This document shows, in pieces, positions 26,487 to 34,736 of a stretch of DNA of 64,000 bases; the stretch's first letter is position 1, and each line of letters begins with the position of its first letter. Source of the stretch: CAVTOO01 sp963736355 (lineage in GTDB: Bacteria > Pseudomonadota > Alphaproteobacteria > Rhizobiales > Xanthobacteraceae); NCBI GenBank assembly GCA_963736355.1, contig CAVTOO010000004.1, positions 186,001-250,000 of the forward strand, written 5' to 3'. The position numbers and the translations under genes are program-made. The notes beneath the pieces are model-generated. The model searched no databases. It was not told where the DNA came from and worked only from the letters and a program-made list of their open reading frames with translations.

Positions 26487-27818
26487 GGCGAAAGCTTCCG
26501 CGAACGTCGTGTGATGCATGCCGGTGAGGAATTCCTCGGACTTCAGCATCCGCTGCAGGAACGGAATGTTGGTCTTCACACCTGAAATCTCGAACGCATT
26601 GAGCGCGGCATCGAGCCGGGCGCTGGCCTCGGCTCGATCCTTGCCGTGGGCGATCACGAGCGCCAGCATGGGGTCGTAGAACGGTGTCACCGTTCCGCCT
26701 TCGGCGTAGCCGGCATCGACGGTCAGGCCTGCCGCCGGCGCGGGCGGCCGGAATGTCGCAAGCTTGCCGGGCGAGGGCAGGAAGCGCACCGGGTCTTCCG
26801 CATAGATGCGCGCCTCGATGGCGTGGCCATTCACGAACGGTGTTTTCGGCAGCAGGGTCGTCAGCGCTTCGCCGCGCGCGAGGCGGATCTGCAGTTCAAC
26901 CAGATCGAGGCCGGTAATGGCCTCGGTGACGCTGTGCTCGACCTGCAGCCGCGTATTGACCTCCAGGAAGTAGAAATTCCCGCCGCGATCCATCAGCATC
27001 TCGATGGTGCCGAGGCTCTGATAGCCGGAGCTGGCAAACAGTTCGGCGAGGCGCCGCCCCATCTCCGCCGCGGCCTGCTCCACGAACGGGATCGGCGCTT
27101 CCTCGATGATCTTCTGATGACGCCGCTGTACGGAGCAGTCGCGGTCATAAAAACTGACCGCCTGTCCTTTGCCGTCGCCGAAGACCTGAAACTCGACATG
27201 GCGCGCGTCGTCGAGGCACTTCTCCATATAGATCGCGCCGTTGCCGAAGGAGCGCTCCGCGATGCCGCGTGCGCGGGTGATGGCGCCAGCAAGATCTTCC
27301 TTCTTTGCCACGCGCTGCATGCCGACGCCGCCGCCGCCGGCGGAAGCCTTGATCAGCACCGGATAGCCGGTCTTCTCCGCCAGAGCCTCGGCGTCGTCGC
27401 CGTCTTCGAGCGCCGGGCTTGCCTTCAGCACCGGCATGCCGGCCTGTTCCATCCAGTCGCGCGATGTCGTCTTGTGGCCGAACTGCGCGATCTGCTCAGG
27501 CTTCGGTCCGATGAAGGTGAACCCCGCGTCGATCACGGATTTCGCGAAGGCGGCGTTCTCGGACAAAAATCCGTAGCCCGGATGCAGCGCATCGGCCCCC
27601 GTCTTACGCATCGCTTCGATCAGCGCCTCGCCGCGCAGGTAGCTGTCCTGCGGCTTCGGTCCGCCGATCGCGACCGCCTCGTCGGCGTCGCGCACATAGG
27701 GCATCTCGGCATCGGCCTCGGAATGGACGATGACATAAGGAATTTGCATGCGACGCAGAGTGCGCGCGATCCGTACGGCGCAGACACCGCGATTGGCGAT
27801 CAGGACCTTCTTGACCAT
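26478..27818 (-). CDS. Biotin carboxylase subunit of acyl-CoA carboxylase
   Basis: A 446-residue ATP-grasp biotin carboxylase, the usual length for an AccC-type stand-alone subunit. It has KKVLIANRGVCAVRIARTLR at the N-terminus, LHPGYGFLSENAAFA near residue 80, the glycine-rich ATP lid KASAGGGGVGM, the catalytic EVNTRLQVEHSVTE block and IEARIYAED. It carries no biotinyl domain, in keeping with the separate carrier at 24704. It is encoded opposite to the carboxyltransferase and carrier, with its own start facing the 28 kb operon. Confidence 0.92.
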   Translation of the reverse strand: MVKKVLIANRGVCAVRIARTLRRMQIPYVIVHSEADAEMPYVRDADEAVAIGGPKPQDSYLRGEALIEAMRKTGADALHPGYGFLSENAAFAKSVIDAGFTFIGPKPEQIAQFGHKTTSRDWMEQAGMPVLKASPALEDGDDAEALAEKTGYPVLIKASAGGGGVGMQRVAKKEDLAGAITRARGIAERSFGNGAIYMEKCLDDARHVEFQVFGDGKGQAVSFYDRDCSVQRRHQKIIEEAPIPFVEQAAAEMGRRLAELFASSGYQSLGTIEMLMDRGGNFYFLEVNTRLQVEHSVTEAITGLDLVELQIRLARGEALTTLLPKTPFVNGHAIEARIYAEDPVRFLPSPGKLATFRPPAPAAGLTVDAGYAEGGTVTPFYDPMLALVIAHGKDRAEASARLDAALNAFEISGVKTNIPFLQRMLKSEEFLTGMHHTTFAEAFAKR

Positions 27819-28000
27819 GGTGCTTGTCCGTTGCCGGGGGCGCGTGCGGCCCCGCCCATTCCTGAATAAATTTCGGTTTCTGGCTTTGGCGGAATAAAAG
27901 GCCCGGCACAGCGAAAGTCAACCGCAGGACAGGGCGTGGCAGCGCCACGGCGATGCCTTCTTTCGCCACCCGAAAAGCCGAATTTTCCTCGGGATCGTGT

Positions 28001-28029
28001 TTGACAGCCGGACCCCCATTCGGTACCAA
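28001..28029 (+). promoter_or_regulatory. Candidate sigma-70 promoter of the 28-35 kb operon
   Basis: A perfect -35 TTGACA at 28001-28006, a 17-base spacer and TACCAA at 28024-28029, 40 bases before the MaoC start at 28069. It lies in the 250-base divergent gap with the biotin carboxylase gene. Confidence 0.5.
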
Positions 28030-28068
28030 AATCGAGACAGAAAATAACGCCTCAGCCTGGGAGAGGAC

Positions 28069-28561
28069 ATGCCGCACGATTTCGCCGCGCGCGCAGAATT
28101 TCGTGGCAAGGGCCATTACTACGAAGACTTCGAGATCGGCCGCGCGTTCCCGCACCACTGGGGCCGGACCATCAACGAGGGCGACAACACTTTGTTCGCC
28201 TCGCTGACGCTCAACTTCAATCCGCTCTACTACAACGTCGAATTTGCCAAGGCGCCCGGCCACAAGGCCATTGTCGTGTGTCCGATGCTGGTGTTCGGCA
28301 CGGTGTTCGGCATGTCGGTCGAGGATTTGTGCGAAAATGGCGGCGCCTTTCTCGGCGTCGAGAACCTCATCTTCCACCAGCCGGTCTATCCCGGCGACAC
28401 GCTGACCGCCGAATTCGACCGTGACCGACCGGCGGGAGTCGTCGTCCAACAAGGGCGTCGGCATTGTCACCTGGGCGACACGCGGCTTCAACCAGCGCGA
28501 CGAACTCGTCATCGATTTCAAGCGCACCAACATGGTCACACGGAAAACACCGGCACCCTGA
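28069..28561 (+). CDS. MaoC-family dehydratase 1 (mesaconyl/itaconyl-CoA hydratase-like), frameshift near 28415
   Basis: About 164 residues after repair. Opens with GKGHYYEDFEIGRAFPHHWG and then the hydratase region TINEGDNTLFASLTLNFNPLYYN, which is the layout of mesaconyl-C4-CoA/itaconyl-CoA hydratase-type MaoC proteins. Near 28415 one TC unit is missing (gaattcgacc to gaattctcgacc); corrected, the protein continues TAEFSTVTDRRESSSNKG to the stop at 28559-28561. That stop overlaps the start of the next gene (tgatg), showing translational coupling. First gene of a nine-gene run ending at 35573. Confidence 0.78.
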
Positions 28562-29729
28562 TGACTATCCTCACGCCGAACAACAGATGATCAAGGAAAC
28601 CGCACGCGAGTTCACGATGCGGGAAGTCCTGCCCGTCGCCAACAAGCTCGATCCGGTGCAGGGCGATATTCCGATGGAGCTGCGCGACAAGATGGCCGAG
28701 CTCGGATATTTCGGCATTCTGATCCCCGAGCAGTATGGCGGCCTGGGTCTGGGTGCGATGGAACATTGTCTCGTCGCGGAAGAATTCTCGCGCGGCTGGA
28801 TGTCCGTCGGCTCGATCGTGGCACAGGGCAACGCCATGGCGGTGTCGATGTCGCTCAGCCAGCAGCTCAAGGACGAGTATTTTCCGAAGATGGCGCGCGG
28901 CGAGATGATCGGCTGCGGTTCCATTTCCGAGCCCAACGTCGGCTCCGATGTCGCCAACGCTCAGTGCCAGGCCGTGAAGGATGGCGACTCCTGGGTCATC
29001 ACCGGCAACAAATACTGGTGCACCTTCGCCGACGGCTCCGACTTCATGATCCTTCTGGCGCGCACGTCGCAACCGGAAGACCCGAAGAAGAAGCATCACG
29101 GCCTGACCACGTTCTTCGTCGACAAGAAGCGCGGACAGTTGCCGGATGGCTGCACCGGCGCGCCGATTCCCAAGATCGGCTATTTCGGCTGGAAGACCTG
29201 GGAATTGCGTTTCGACAATTCCCGCGTGCCGAACGATCACGTGGTCGGCGAGGAAGGCCACGCTTTCTACGAGATGCTGCCGGTCTCGAGCGCGCCCGCG
29301 CCCACACTGCCGCCCGCTCCATCGGCTGCGCCCGGGGCGGCTTCGACGATGCGCTGATCTATGCGCAGGAGCGCAATCAGTTCGGTCATTCGATCTCGGA
29401 TTTCCAGGCGATCCGCTTCAAGATCGCGCACATGGCGACCGAAATCGAGGCGTCGCGCCAGCTGCTTTATTCGGTGTGCAAGCAGATCGACACCGGCGAG
29501 CGCTGCGATCAGGAAGTCCTCGATGGTGAAGCTCATTGCCTCGGAGATGGCCGAGCGCGTCACCTGCGAGGCCCTGCAGATCCATGGCGGCGCCGGCTAC
29601 ACCACGCTGCATGCGGTCGAGCGCTACTGGCGCGACGCGCGCCTGACCAAGATCTTCGAGGGCACCTCGGAAATCCAGAAGCGCATCATCTCCGATCACC
29701 TGCTCGGGCCGCAAAGCAGCCGGAACTGA
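28561..29729 (+). CDS. Acyl-CoA dehydrogenase, three frameshifts
   Basis: Flavin-dependent acyl-CoA dehydrogenase of about 390 residues when repaired. Family marks: ELGYFGILIPEQYGGLG, the FAD/substrate segment GCGSISEPNVGSD, YAQERNQFG, QIHGGAGYT and the C-terminal base region KIFEGTSEIQKRII, whose Glu abstracts the alpha proton. Lesions: one base lost near 28577 (ccgg to ccg), one near 29283 (ctggcc to ctgcc) and a TC unit near 29521. The start at 28561 overlaps the preceding stop. Could act on methylsuccinyl-, isobutyryl- or a related branched acyl-CoA; a similar gene lies in the Pseudomonas itaconate operon. Confidence 0.82.
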
Positions 29730-29745
29730 TAACAGGGTTCGTCCG

Positions 29746-30213
29746 ATGGGCTTGACGCGAGAACAATTACTTCGAGGACTTCAAGGTCGGCACGTGATGC
29801 ACCATGCGCGCGGCAAGACCGTCGAGCCGATCGAGCAGGTCTGGATCACCAACGTGACGATGAACACGGCCGAGGCCACTTCAACGAGCATCAGACCAAG
29901 TCGACGCCCTACGGCCAGCGCCTGGTGTTCGGCGGCGTCACCGTCTCGCTGTGCATCGGCCTCGCCGCCGCAGGACACGGCGGAGAACGCGCTGATGGAA
30001 CTGGGCATCGACAAGATCCGCCTGCAGGGTCCGGTCATCACGGCGATACGCTCTATGCCTACACCGAGGTGCTGGAGAATGACGGATGACGGCCACGCCG
30101 ACGCCGGCATCGTGCGTTTCAAGCACTACGGCGTGAACCAGGACGACAAGAACGTCTTCGAGGGCGAGCGCACCGCCCGCGTGCGCCGTCGCAGCAAGGC
30201 GATCGGCAAATGA
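29746..30213 (+). CDS. MaoC-family dehydratase 2, six frameshifts
   Basis: About 158 residues once repaired: NNYFEDFKVG at the N-terminus, RGKTVEPIEQVWITNVTMNTAEAHF, then FGGVTVSLCIGLAAQDTAENAL and a C-terminal VNQDDKNVFEGERTARVRRRS. This resembles the MaoC proteins paired with CitE-type lyases. Six lesions in under 350 bases (near 29758, 29791, 29877, 29971, 30033, 30091) are all losses of one CG/GC unit or one base of a homopolymer. No single frame covers more than a third of the protein, yet all family blocks are present in order, so I call it a damaged consensus rather than a pseudogene. Its stop overlaps the next start (atga). Confidence 0.72.
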   Translation: MGLTREQLLRGLQGRHVMHHARGKTVEPIEQVWITNVTMNTAEATSTSIRPSRRPTASAWCSAASPSRCASASPPQDTAENALMELGIDKIRLQGPVITAIRSMPTPRCWRMTDDGHADAGIVRFKHYGVNQDDKNVFEGERTARVRRRSKAIGK

Positions 30214-31436
30214 ACGCGCAAGCTCCGACCGGCGCCTCGACGGCGTCAGGATCGTCGATCTCACGCAGATGCTGGCCGGGCCCTACTGCACGATGCTGCT
30301 CGCCGACCAGGGCGCGGAGGTCATCAAGGTCGAGCCGCTCGACGGCGACCATACGCGCATCACCGGTCCGTATCGTTCGGACGATACCGCGCATCAGGTC
30401 TCGGGCTACTTCGCCACCGTCAATCGCAACAAGAAGTCGATCGCCATCGATCTCAAGAAGCCGGCCGGCCAGGAACTGATCCTGCGCATCGGCGATCAGT
30501 CCGATGCCGTGGTCGAGAATTACCGCGCCGGCGTCATGGATCGCCTCGGGCTCTCCTACGAGACGCTGCATCGCGCGCAACCCGAAGCTGGTCTATGCCA
30601 CCATCCGCGGCTTCGGCGATCCGCGCACCGGCAAGAGCCCCTACTCGGACTGGCCGGCCTACGACGTCGTCTCGCAGGCGATGGGCGGCATCATGGCCAT
30701 CACCGGGCCCGACAAGGACACGCCGATGAAGGTCGGCCCCGGCGTCGGCGACATCGTCCCGGCCATCATGTGCGCCTTTGGCATCGTCTGCGCCATTCTG
30801 CGCGCGCACAAGACCGGCAAGGGCCAGTTCGTCGATGTCGGCATGGTCGACGCGATCCTCGCGGTCTGCGAGCGCATCGTGCACCAGCAGTCCTATGAGA
30901 ACAAGGTCGCCAAGCCCGACGGCAACCATCATCCGCTGCTCTGCCCGTTCGGCATCTTCCCGGCCAAGGACGGCCACGTCACGATCGCCGCACATTCCGA
31001 CGATTGGTGGACGATCTTTGCCGATCTGATGGAGAAGCCGGAATGGATGACCGACCCGATCCTCTCCGACCGTCTCGCGCGCGTGCTAATCAGGATTACA
31101 CCTATGACGCCGTCGGCGCTGAGACGTCGAAATACACCAAGCAGGAATTGCTGACGCACCTCGGCGGCAAGGTCGCCTTCGGTCCCGTCTACAACGTCGA
31201 CGACGTGTTCGCCGATCCGCATTTCGCGGCGCGCGAGATGCTGGTCGATGTCGAGCATCCCGGCGTCGAGACACCGTGATCCAGACAGGCGTGCCGATCA
31301 AGATGACCGAGACGCCGGGCCGGGTCCGTCAGCGCGCCGCCTTGCTCGGCGAGCATACGGATCGAATCATGGCTGAAGCTGGGTTACAAGGACAGCGACA
31401 TCGCAGCGCTGCAAGCGCGACAAGATCGTGGGCTGA
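30210..31436 (+). CDS. CaiB/BaiF family III CoA-transferase 2, six frameshifts
   Basis: About 409 codons. Blocks in order: LDGVRIVDLTQMLAGPYCTMLLADQGAEVIKVEP (start and end of the first about 35 residues), NKKSIAIDLKKPAGQELIL, VVENYRAGVMDRLG, NPKLVYATIRGFGDPRTG, the catalytic-Asp region GVGDIVPAIMCAFG, and GPVYNVDDVFADPHFAAREM. Lesions near 30232, 30571, 31092, 31275, 31377 (GAGA) and 31411 (GCGC) are repaired by adding one repeat unit each. In itaconate (Ict) and mesaconyl-CoA (Mct) pathways an enzyme of this family moves CoA onto or within the dicarboxylic acid; the neighbours here favour such a role. Confidence 0.77.
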
Positions 31437-31438
31437 TC

Positions 31439-32356
31439 ATGACAGAGACCTATCAGCGTCCGAAGCGGCTCGCCGCGTCCAGCTGTCGACGCCCGGCTCC
31501 AGCGAGAAGATGATGGCCAAAGGCGGCCGCGAGTCCAAGGCCGATCACGTCTTCCTCGATCTCGAGGACGCGGTCGCGCCACAGCCAAGCGGGACGCGCG
31601 CCACAAGATCGTCAAGGCGCTGAAGACGCTCGACTGGGGCAAGAAGACCCGCTGCGTGCGCATCAACGACCTCACGACGAAGTACGCCTACGAGGACATC
31701 ATCGAGGTGGTCGAGGGCGCGGGCGAGAATCTCGACACGATCATGCTGACCAAGACGATGGAAGCCGCCGACGTCCTGTTCGTCGACAAGCTGCTTCAGC
31801 AGATCGAGAAGAAGCTCGGCATGACGCAAGCAGATCGGCCTCGAGGCGCTGATCGAGGAGGTCGAGGGCATGCAGAACGTCGAGTCGATCGCAGCGCCGA
31901 TCCCCGGCTCGAATGCCTGGTCTTCGGCATGGGCGATTACTCGGCGAGCCAGGGCATCACAGTGAAGTCGGCCTCGACAACGACTATCCGTTCGACCTCT
32001 GGCATTATCCGCGCTTCCGCCTGTGCATGGCGGCCGCGCCGCCGGCATCGATCCGGTCGACGGGCCGTTCGGCAATATCCAGAACGTCGCGCACTACACG
32101 CGAGGAATGCCGGCGCTCCATGATCATCGGTTGCGTCGGCAAGTGGGCGATTCACCCGTCGCAGATCGATCCGCACTCGAGATATTCACGCCGAAACAGG
32201 CCGATGTCGATTACGCGCGCAAGCTCGACAAGGCCTATGCCGAGGCGGAGGCGCAGGGACTGGGCGCCGTCAACGTCGACGGACATGATGGTCGATGTCG
32301 CCACCGTGCGCATGCTCAGCACCGTTCTCGTCAAGGCCGATCTGATCGGAATGTAA
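31439..32356 (+). CDS. CitE/HpcH-type CoA ester lyase (malyl- or citramalyl-CoA lyase-like), nine frameshifts
   Basis: About 310 residues after repair. It begins RPKRLRRVQLSTPGSSEKMM, has the metal-binding DHVFLDLEDAVAP strand, the RINDLTTKYAYEDI segment, then GLEALIEEVEGM, FGMGDYSASQ and GKWAIHPSQID, and ends ADLIGM. These are the landmarks of CitE-like lyases, which split malyl-CoA, beta-methylmalyl-CoA or citramalyl-CoA. Nine lesions near 31472, 31577, 31826, 31894, 31962, 32032, 32101, 32174 and 32281 are each explained by one lost repeat unit or base. It would be the cleavage step after hydration by a MaoC protein. Confidence 0.77.
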
Positions 32357-32386
32357 GTCGCCGATCGTGGCGTTCTGCGGAGTCAT

Positions 32387-33172
32387 GTGTTGCGCAAGCC
32401 CCGTCGCGAGAAAGTAAAGGCCGATGTGCCGCGCGATGATGCGGACGTGCCGCCGTGGAAGCGCGTCATCATTGAGGCGAGCCAGCGGTTCGAGGCAGCC
32501 GAGCGCGAGTTGCGCCAGAATCGCAGTCGCCAGCGCAGCGAGGAGATTCTGTCGGCGGCGCTGCGCGTGTTCGCACGCGAAGGCGTCGCCAAGGCGCGCA
32601 TCTCGGATATCGCCGCTGAAGCCGGCATTCCCGCGCCATCGCTCTATGGCTATTACGAGAACAAGGAAGAACTGGCCTACGCCATTCCGATCCGGCGTCA
32701 GGTTCAGTTCTTCATCGAGTATGCCGAGCAGGCCGAAAAGCTCGAGACCGCTTACGAGAAGCTTCGCCTGTTCCTGTGGCTGACGACCGACTATGCGCGG
32801 CGCAATCCCGACTGGGCGCGATTGTTGTACCTTGAGGTGTGGCCAAGTGTGCTCATCAAGGAGGCACGCGTTCGCGAAGTGGTCGATGACTACGCGCGCG
32901 TCGTGCTGAAACTGATCGAAGAGGGCGAAGAACGCGGCGAGTGGCCGCACGATCCCGACCCGTATCAGACCACGACCATTCTGGTCGGCTCTGTCAGTCA
33001 GCTCATTATCACGTGGCTGATCTACCGCCGCCCGCGCGATGTCAGTCGCGCCGCTGCGCCGTTGATCGAGCGCATGCTCACGCTCCTCACTCACCCGCCC
33101 GCCGCCGGCGCTCGCGCGTCCGCCGGCGATGGTCCCGAAAAACTCACTCAACTCTCAGGAAAACGACGATGA
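32387..33172 (+). CDS. TetR/AcrR-family regulator (paralogue of 4101-4856)
   Basis: A 261-residue TetR repressor starting at GTG 32387, 31 bases after the lyase. After a charged 55-residue N-terminal extension comes the helix-turn-helix (RQRSEEILSAALRVFAREG, ISDIAAEAGIPAPSLYGYY, ENKEELAY) and the ligand domain with WLTTDYARRNPDWARLLYLEVWPS. Very similar along its length to the TetR at 4101. It lies inside the operon and its stop overlaps the DUF35 start (atga), so it is probably autoregulated with the catabolic genes. Confidence 0.88.
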   Translation: MLRKPRREKVKADVPRDDADVPPWKRVIIEASQRFEAAERELRQNRSRQRSEEILSAALRVFAREGVAKARISDIAAEAGIPAPSLYGYYENKEELAYAIPIRRQVQFFIEYAEQAEKLETAYEKLRLFLWLTTDYARRNPDWARLLYLEVWPSVLIKEARVREVVDDYARVVLKLIEEGEERGEWPHDPDPYQTTTILVGSVSQLIITWLIYRRPRDVSRAAAPLIERMLTLLTHPPAAGARASAGDGPEKLTQLSGKRR

Positions 33173-33564
33173 CGGTTGTTGCCGAAGAAGGCATGGCGCC
33201 CGAAACCGTGTTCCGCAAGCATCTTGCGGAAGGCGAATTGTGGCTCCAGACCTGCCTGACCTGCTCCAAGCAGATTTTCTATCCGCGCGTCGTGTGCCCG
33301 CATTGCGGCGGCAAGCCGCAATGGAACAAGTCCTGCGGCAAGGGCACGGTGTATTCGACGACCATCGTGCGCCAACGCCCGGATCGCGGCGGCGACTACA
33401 ATGTCTGCATCGTCGAAATGCAGGAGGGCGCGCGGATGATGACACGCGTCGAGGGTATTCCGCCGACGGACGTGAAGATCGGCATGGCGGTCAAGGCCGC
33501 CATCATTGATTCCGATGGCGGCAAGCTCGTCATATTCCATCCTGTAACGGGAGGCGCAAAATGA
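33169..33564 (+). CDS. DUF35 OB-fold zinc-ribbon protein, thiolase partner
   Basis: A 131-residue Zn-ribbon OB-fold protein. Two CxxC pairs (CLTCSK and CPHCGG, about residues 27-45) form the zinc ribbon and the rest fits the OB fold (GKGTVYSTTIV onward). DUF35 proteins bind acyl-CoA and pair with SCP-x-type thiolases, as in archaeal HMG-CoA synthase complexes and bacterial steroid enzymes. The next gene is exactly such a thiolase, and both junctions are atga overlaps. Confidence 0.9.
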   Translation: MTVVAEEGMAPETVFRKHLAEGELWLQTCLTCSKQIFYPRVVCPHCGGKPQWNKSCGKGTVYSTTIVRQRPDRGGDYNVCIVEMQEGARMMTRVEGIPPTDVKIGMAVKAAIIDSDGGKLVIFHPVTGGAK

Positions 33565-34706
33565 CGGCGTCCATTCGCGGCTCAACGGCTTTTGTCGGCA
33601 TCGGATTGGCCGGCATCGGTGCCGCCCCCGGTTACAGCCATCTCGATCTGCTCGGCCTTGCCGTCAACGAGGCGCTGGCGGATGCCGGATTGCGCATGTC
33701 CGATATCGACGGACTGTTCACGGCCAATATGGTCAACATCCTGCCGACGCTTGCGGTCGGTGAATATCTCGGCATCAAGCCGAAGGTTGCTGTCGGCACC
33801 AACACCGGCGGCAATTCCTTCGTCGATCATGTGCTGTGGGCGTCGCTCGCGTTGCAGGCCGGGCTCTGCAACGTCGCGCTGATCTGCTACGGCTCGAATG
33901 CACGCACCGCCACGGTGCAGTCGCCGCCTGACGCGCCGCCTTATGAAGCCGTCTACAAGCCGCGTGAGCCGCTGGTGTCCTATGCGCTCGCGGCCGCGCG
34001 CCATATGCACGACTACGGCACGACGCGCGAGCAACTGGCGTCGGTTGCGGTCTCCGCGCGCCAATGGGCCAAGAAAAATCCGATCGCTTTCGCGCGCGAC
34101 GACCTGACGATCGCCGACGTGCTCAAGAGCCGCATGATCTGCGATCCGCTGTCGCTCCTCGATTGCTGTCTCGTGACCGACGGTGCCGGCGCCATCATCA
34201 TGACGCGTGCCGAGCAGGCCAAGGACACCAAGCGCACGCCGGTCTATCTGCTCGGTTGCGCCACGGCGCAAAGCCATCGCCAGATCAGCCAGATGCCCAA
34301 CCTGTCGACGACGCCGGCGGCCGAATCCGGCCCGCGCGCCTTCGCCATGGCGAAGCTCTCGCCGAAGGACGTTAATGTGCTTCAGCTCTACGACGCCTTC
34401 ACCATCAACGTCGTCCTGTTTCTGGAGGATCTCGGCTTCTGCAAAAAGGGCGAGGGCGGCGCACTGGTCGCCTCCGGGGCTATCGCGCCCGGCGGCAATC
34501 TCCCGGTCAACACCAATGGCGGCGGCTTGAGCTGCGTCCATCCCGGCATGTACGGCATCTTCACCCTGATCGAGGGCATCACGCAGATCCGCGGCACCGC
34601 CGGCGAGCGCCAGGTCAGTGGCGTGGACGTCGCGCTGTGCCACGGCAATGGCGGCTTGCTGTCGTGCCAGACCACGGCGCTGCTCGGCTCCGCCGCAACC
34701 TTGTGA
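33561..34706 (+). CDS. Thiolase-family protein (SCP-x type)
   Basis: A 381-residue thiolase-like protein of the sterol-carrier-X/non-decarboxylating group: VGIGLAGIGAAPG at the N-terminus, a NTGGNSFVDHVLWASLAL region where classical thiolases have the nucleophilic Cys, and C-terminal NTNGGGLSCVHPGMYG with HGNGGLLSCQTTALL. The usual catalytic Cys region reads GTNTGGNS, so Cys is replaced there; this is common in the SCP-x-like group that functions with DUF35, where another residue set or a lyase-type reaction is used. Likely cleaves or condenses a branched acyl-CoA. Confidence 0.85.
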   Translation: MTASIRGSTAFVGIGLAGIGAAPGYSHLDLLGLAVNEALADAGLRMSDIDGLFTANMVNILPTLAVGEYLGIKPKVAVGTNTGGNSFVDHVLWASLALQAGLCNVALICYGSNARTATVQSPPDAPPYEAVYKPREPLVSYALAAARHMHDYGTTREQLASVAVSARQWAKKNPIAFARDDLTIADVLKSRMICDPLSLLDCCLVTDGAGAIIMTRAEQAKDTKRTPVYLLGCATAQSHRQISQMPNLSTTPAAESGPRAFAMAKLSPKDVNVLQLYDAFTINVVLFLEDLGFCKKGEGGALVASGAIAPGGNLPVNTNGGGLSCVHPGMYGIFTLIEGITQIRGTAGERQVSGVDVALCHGNGGLLSCQTTALLGSAATL

Positions 34707-34736
34707 TAAGACGCCGTCATCGCAAGGGGATGCCGC

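Noticed and set aside
28069..32356. A block of pseudogenes
   Set aside because: All family motifs are present in order, overlaps between genes are preserved, and each break is one lost repeat unit; consensus error fits better than decay, though only reads can prove it.
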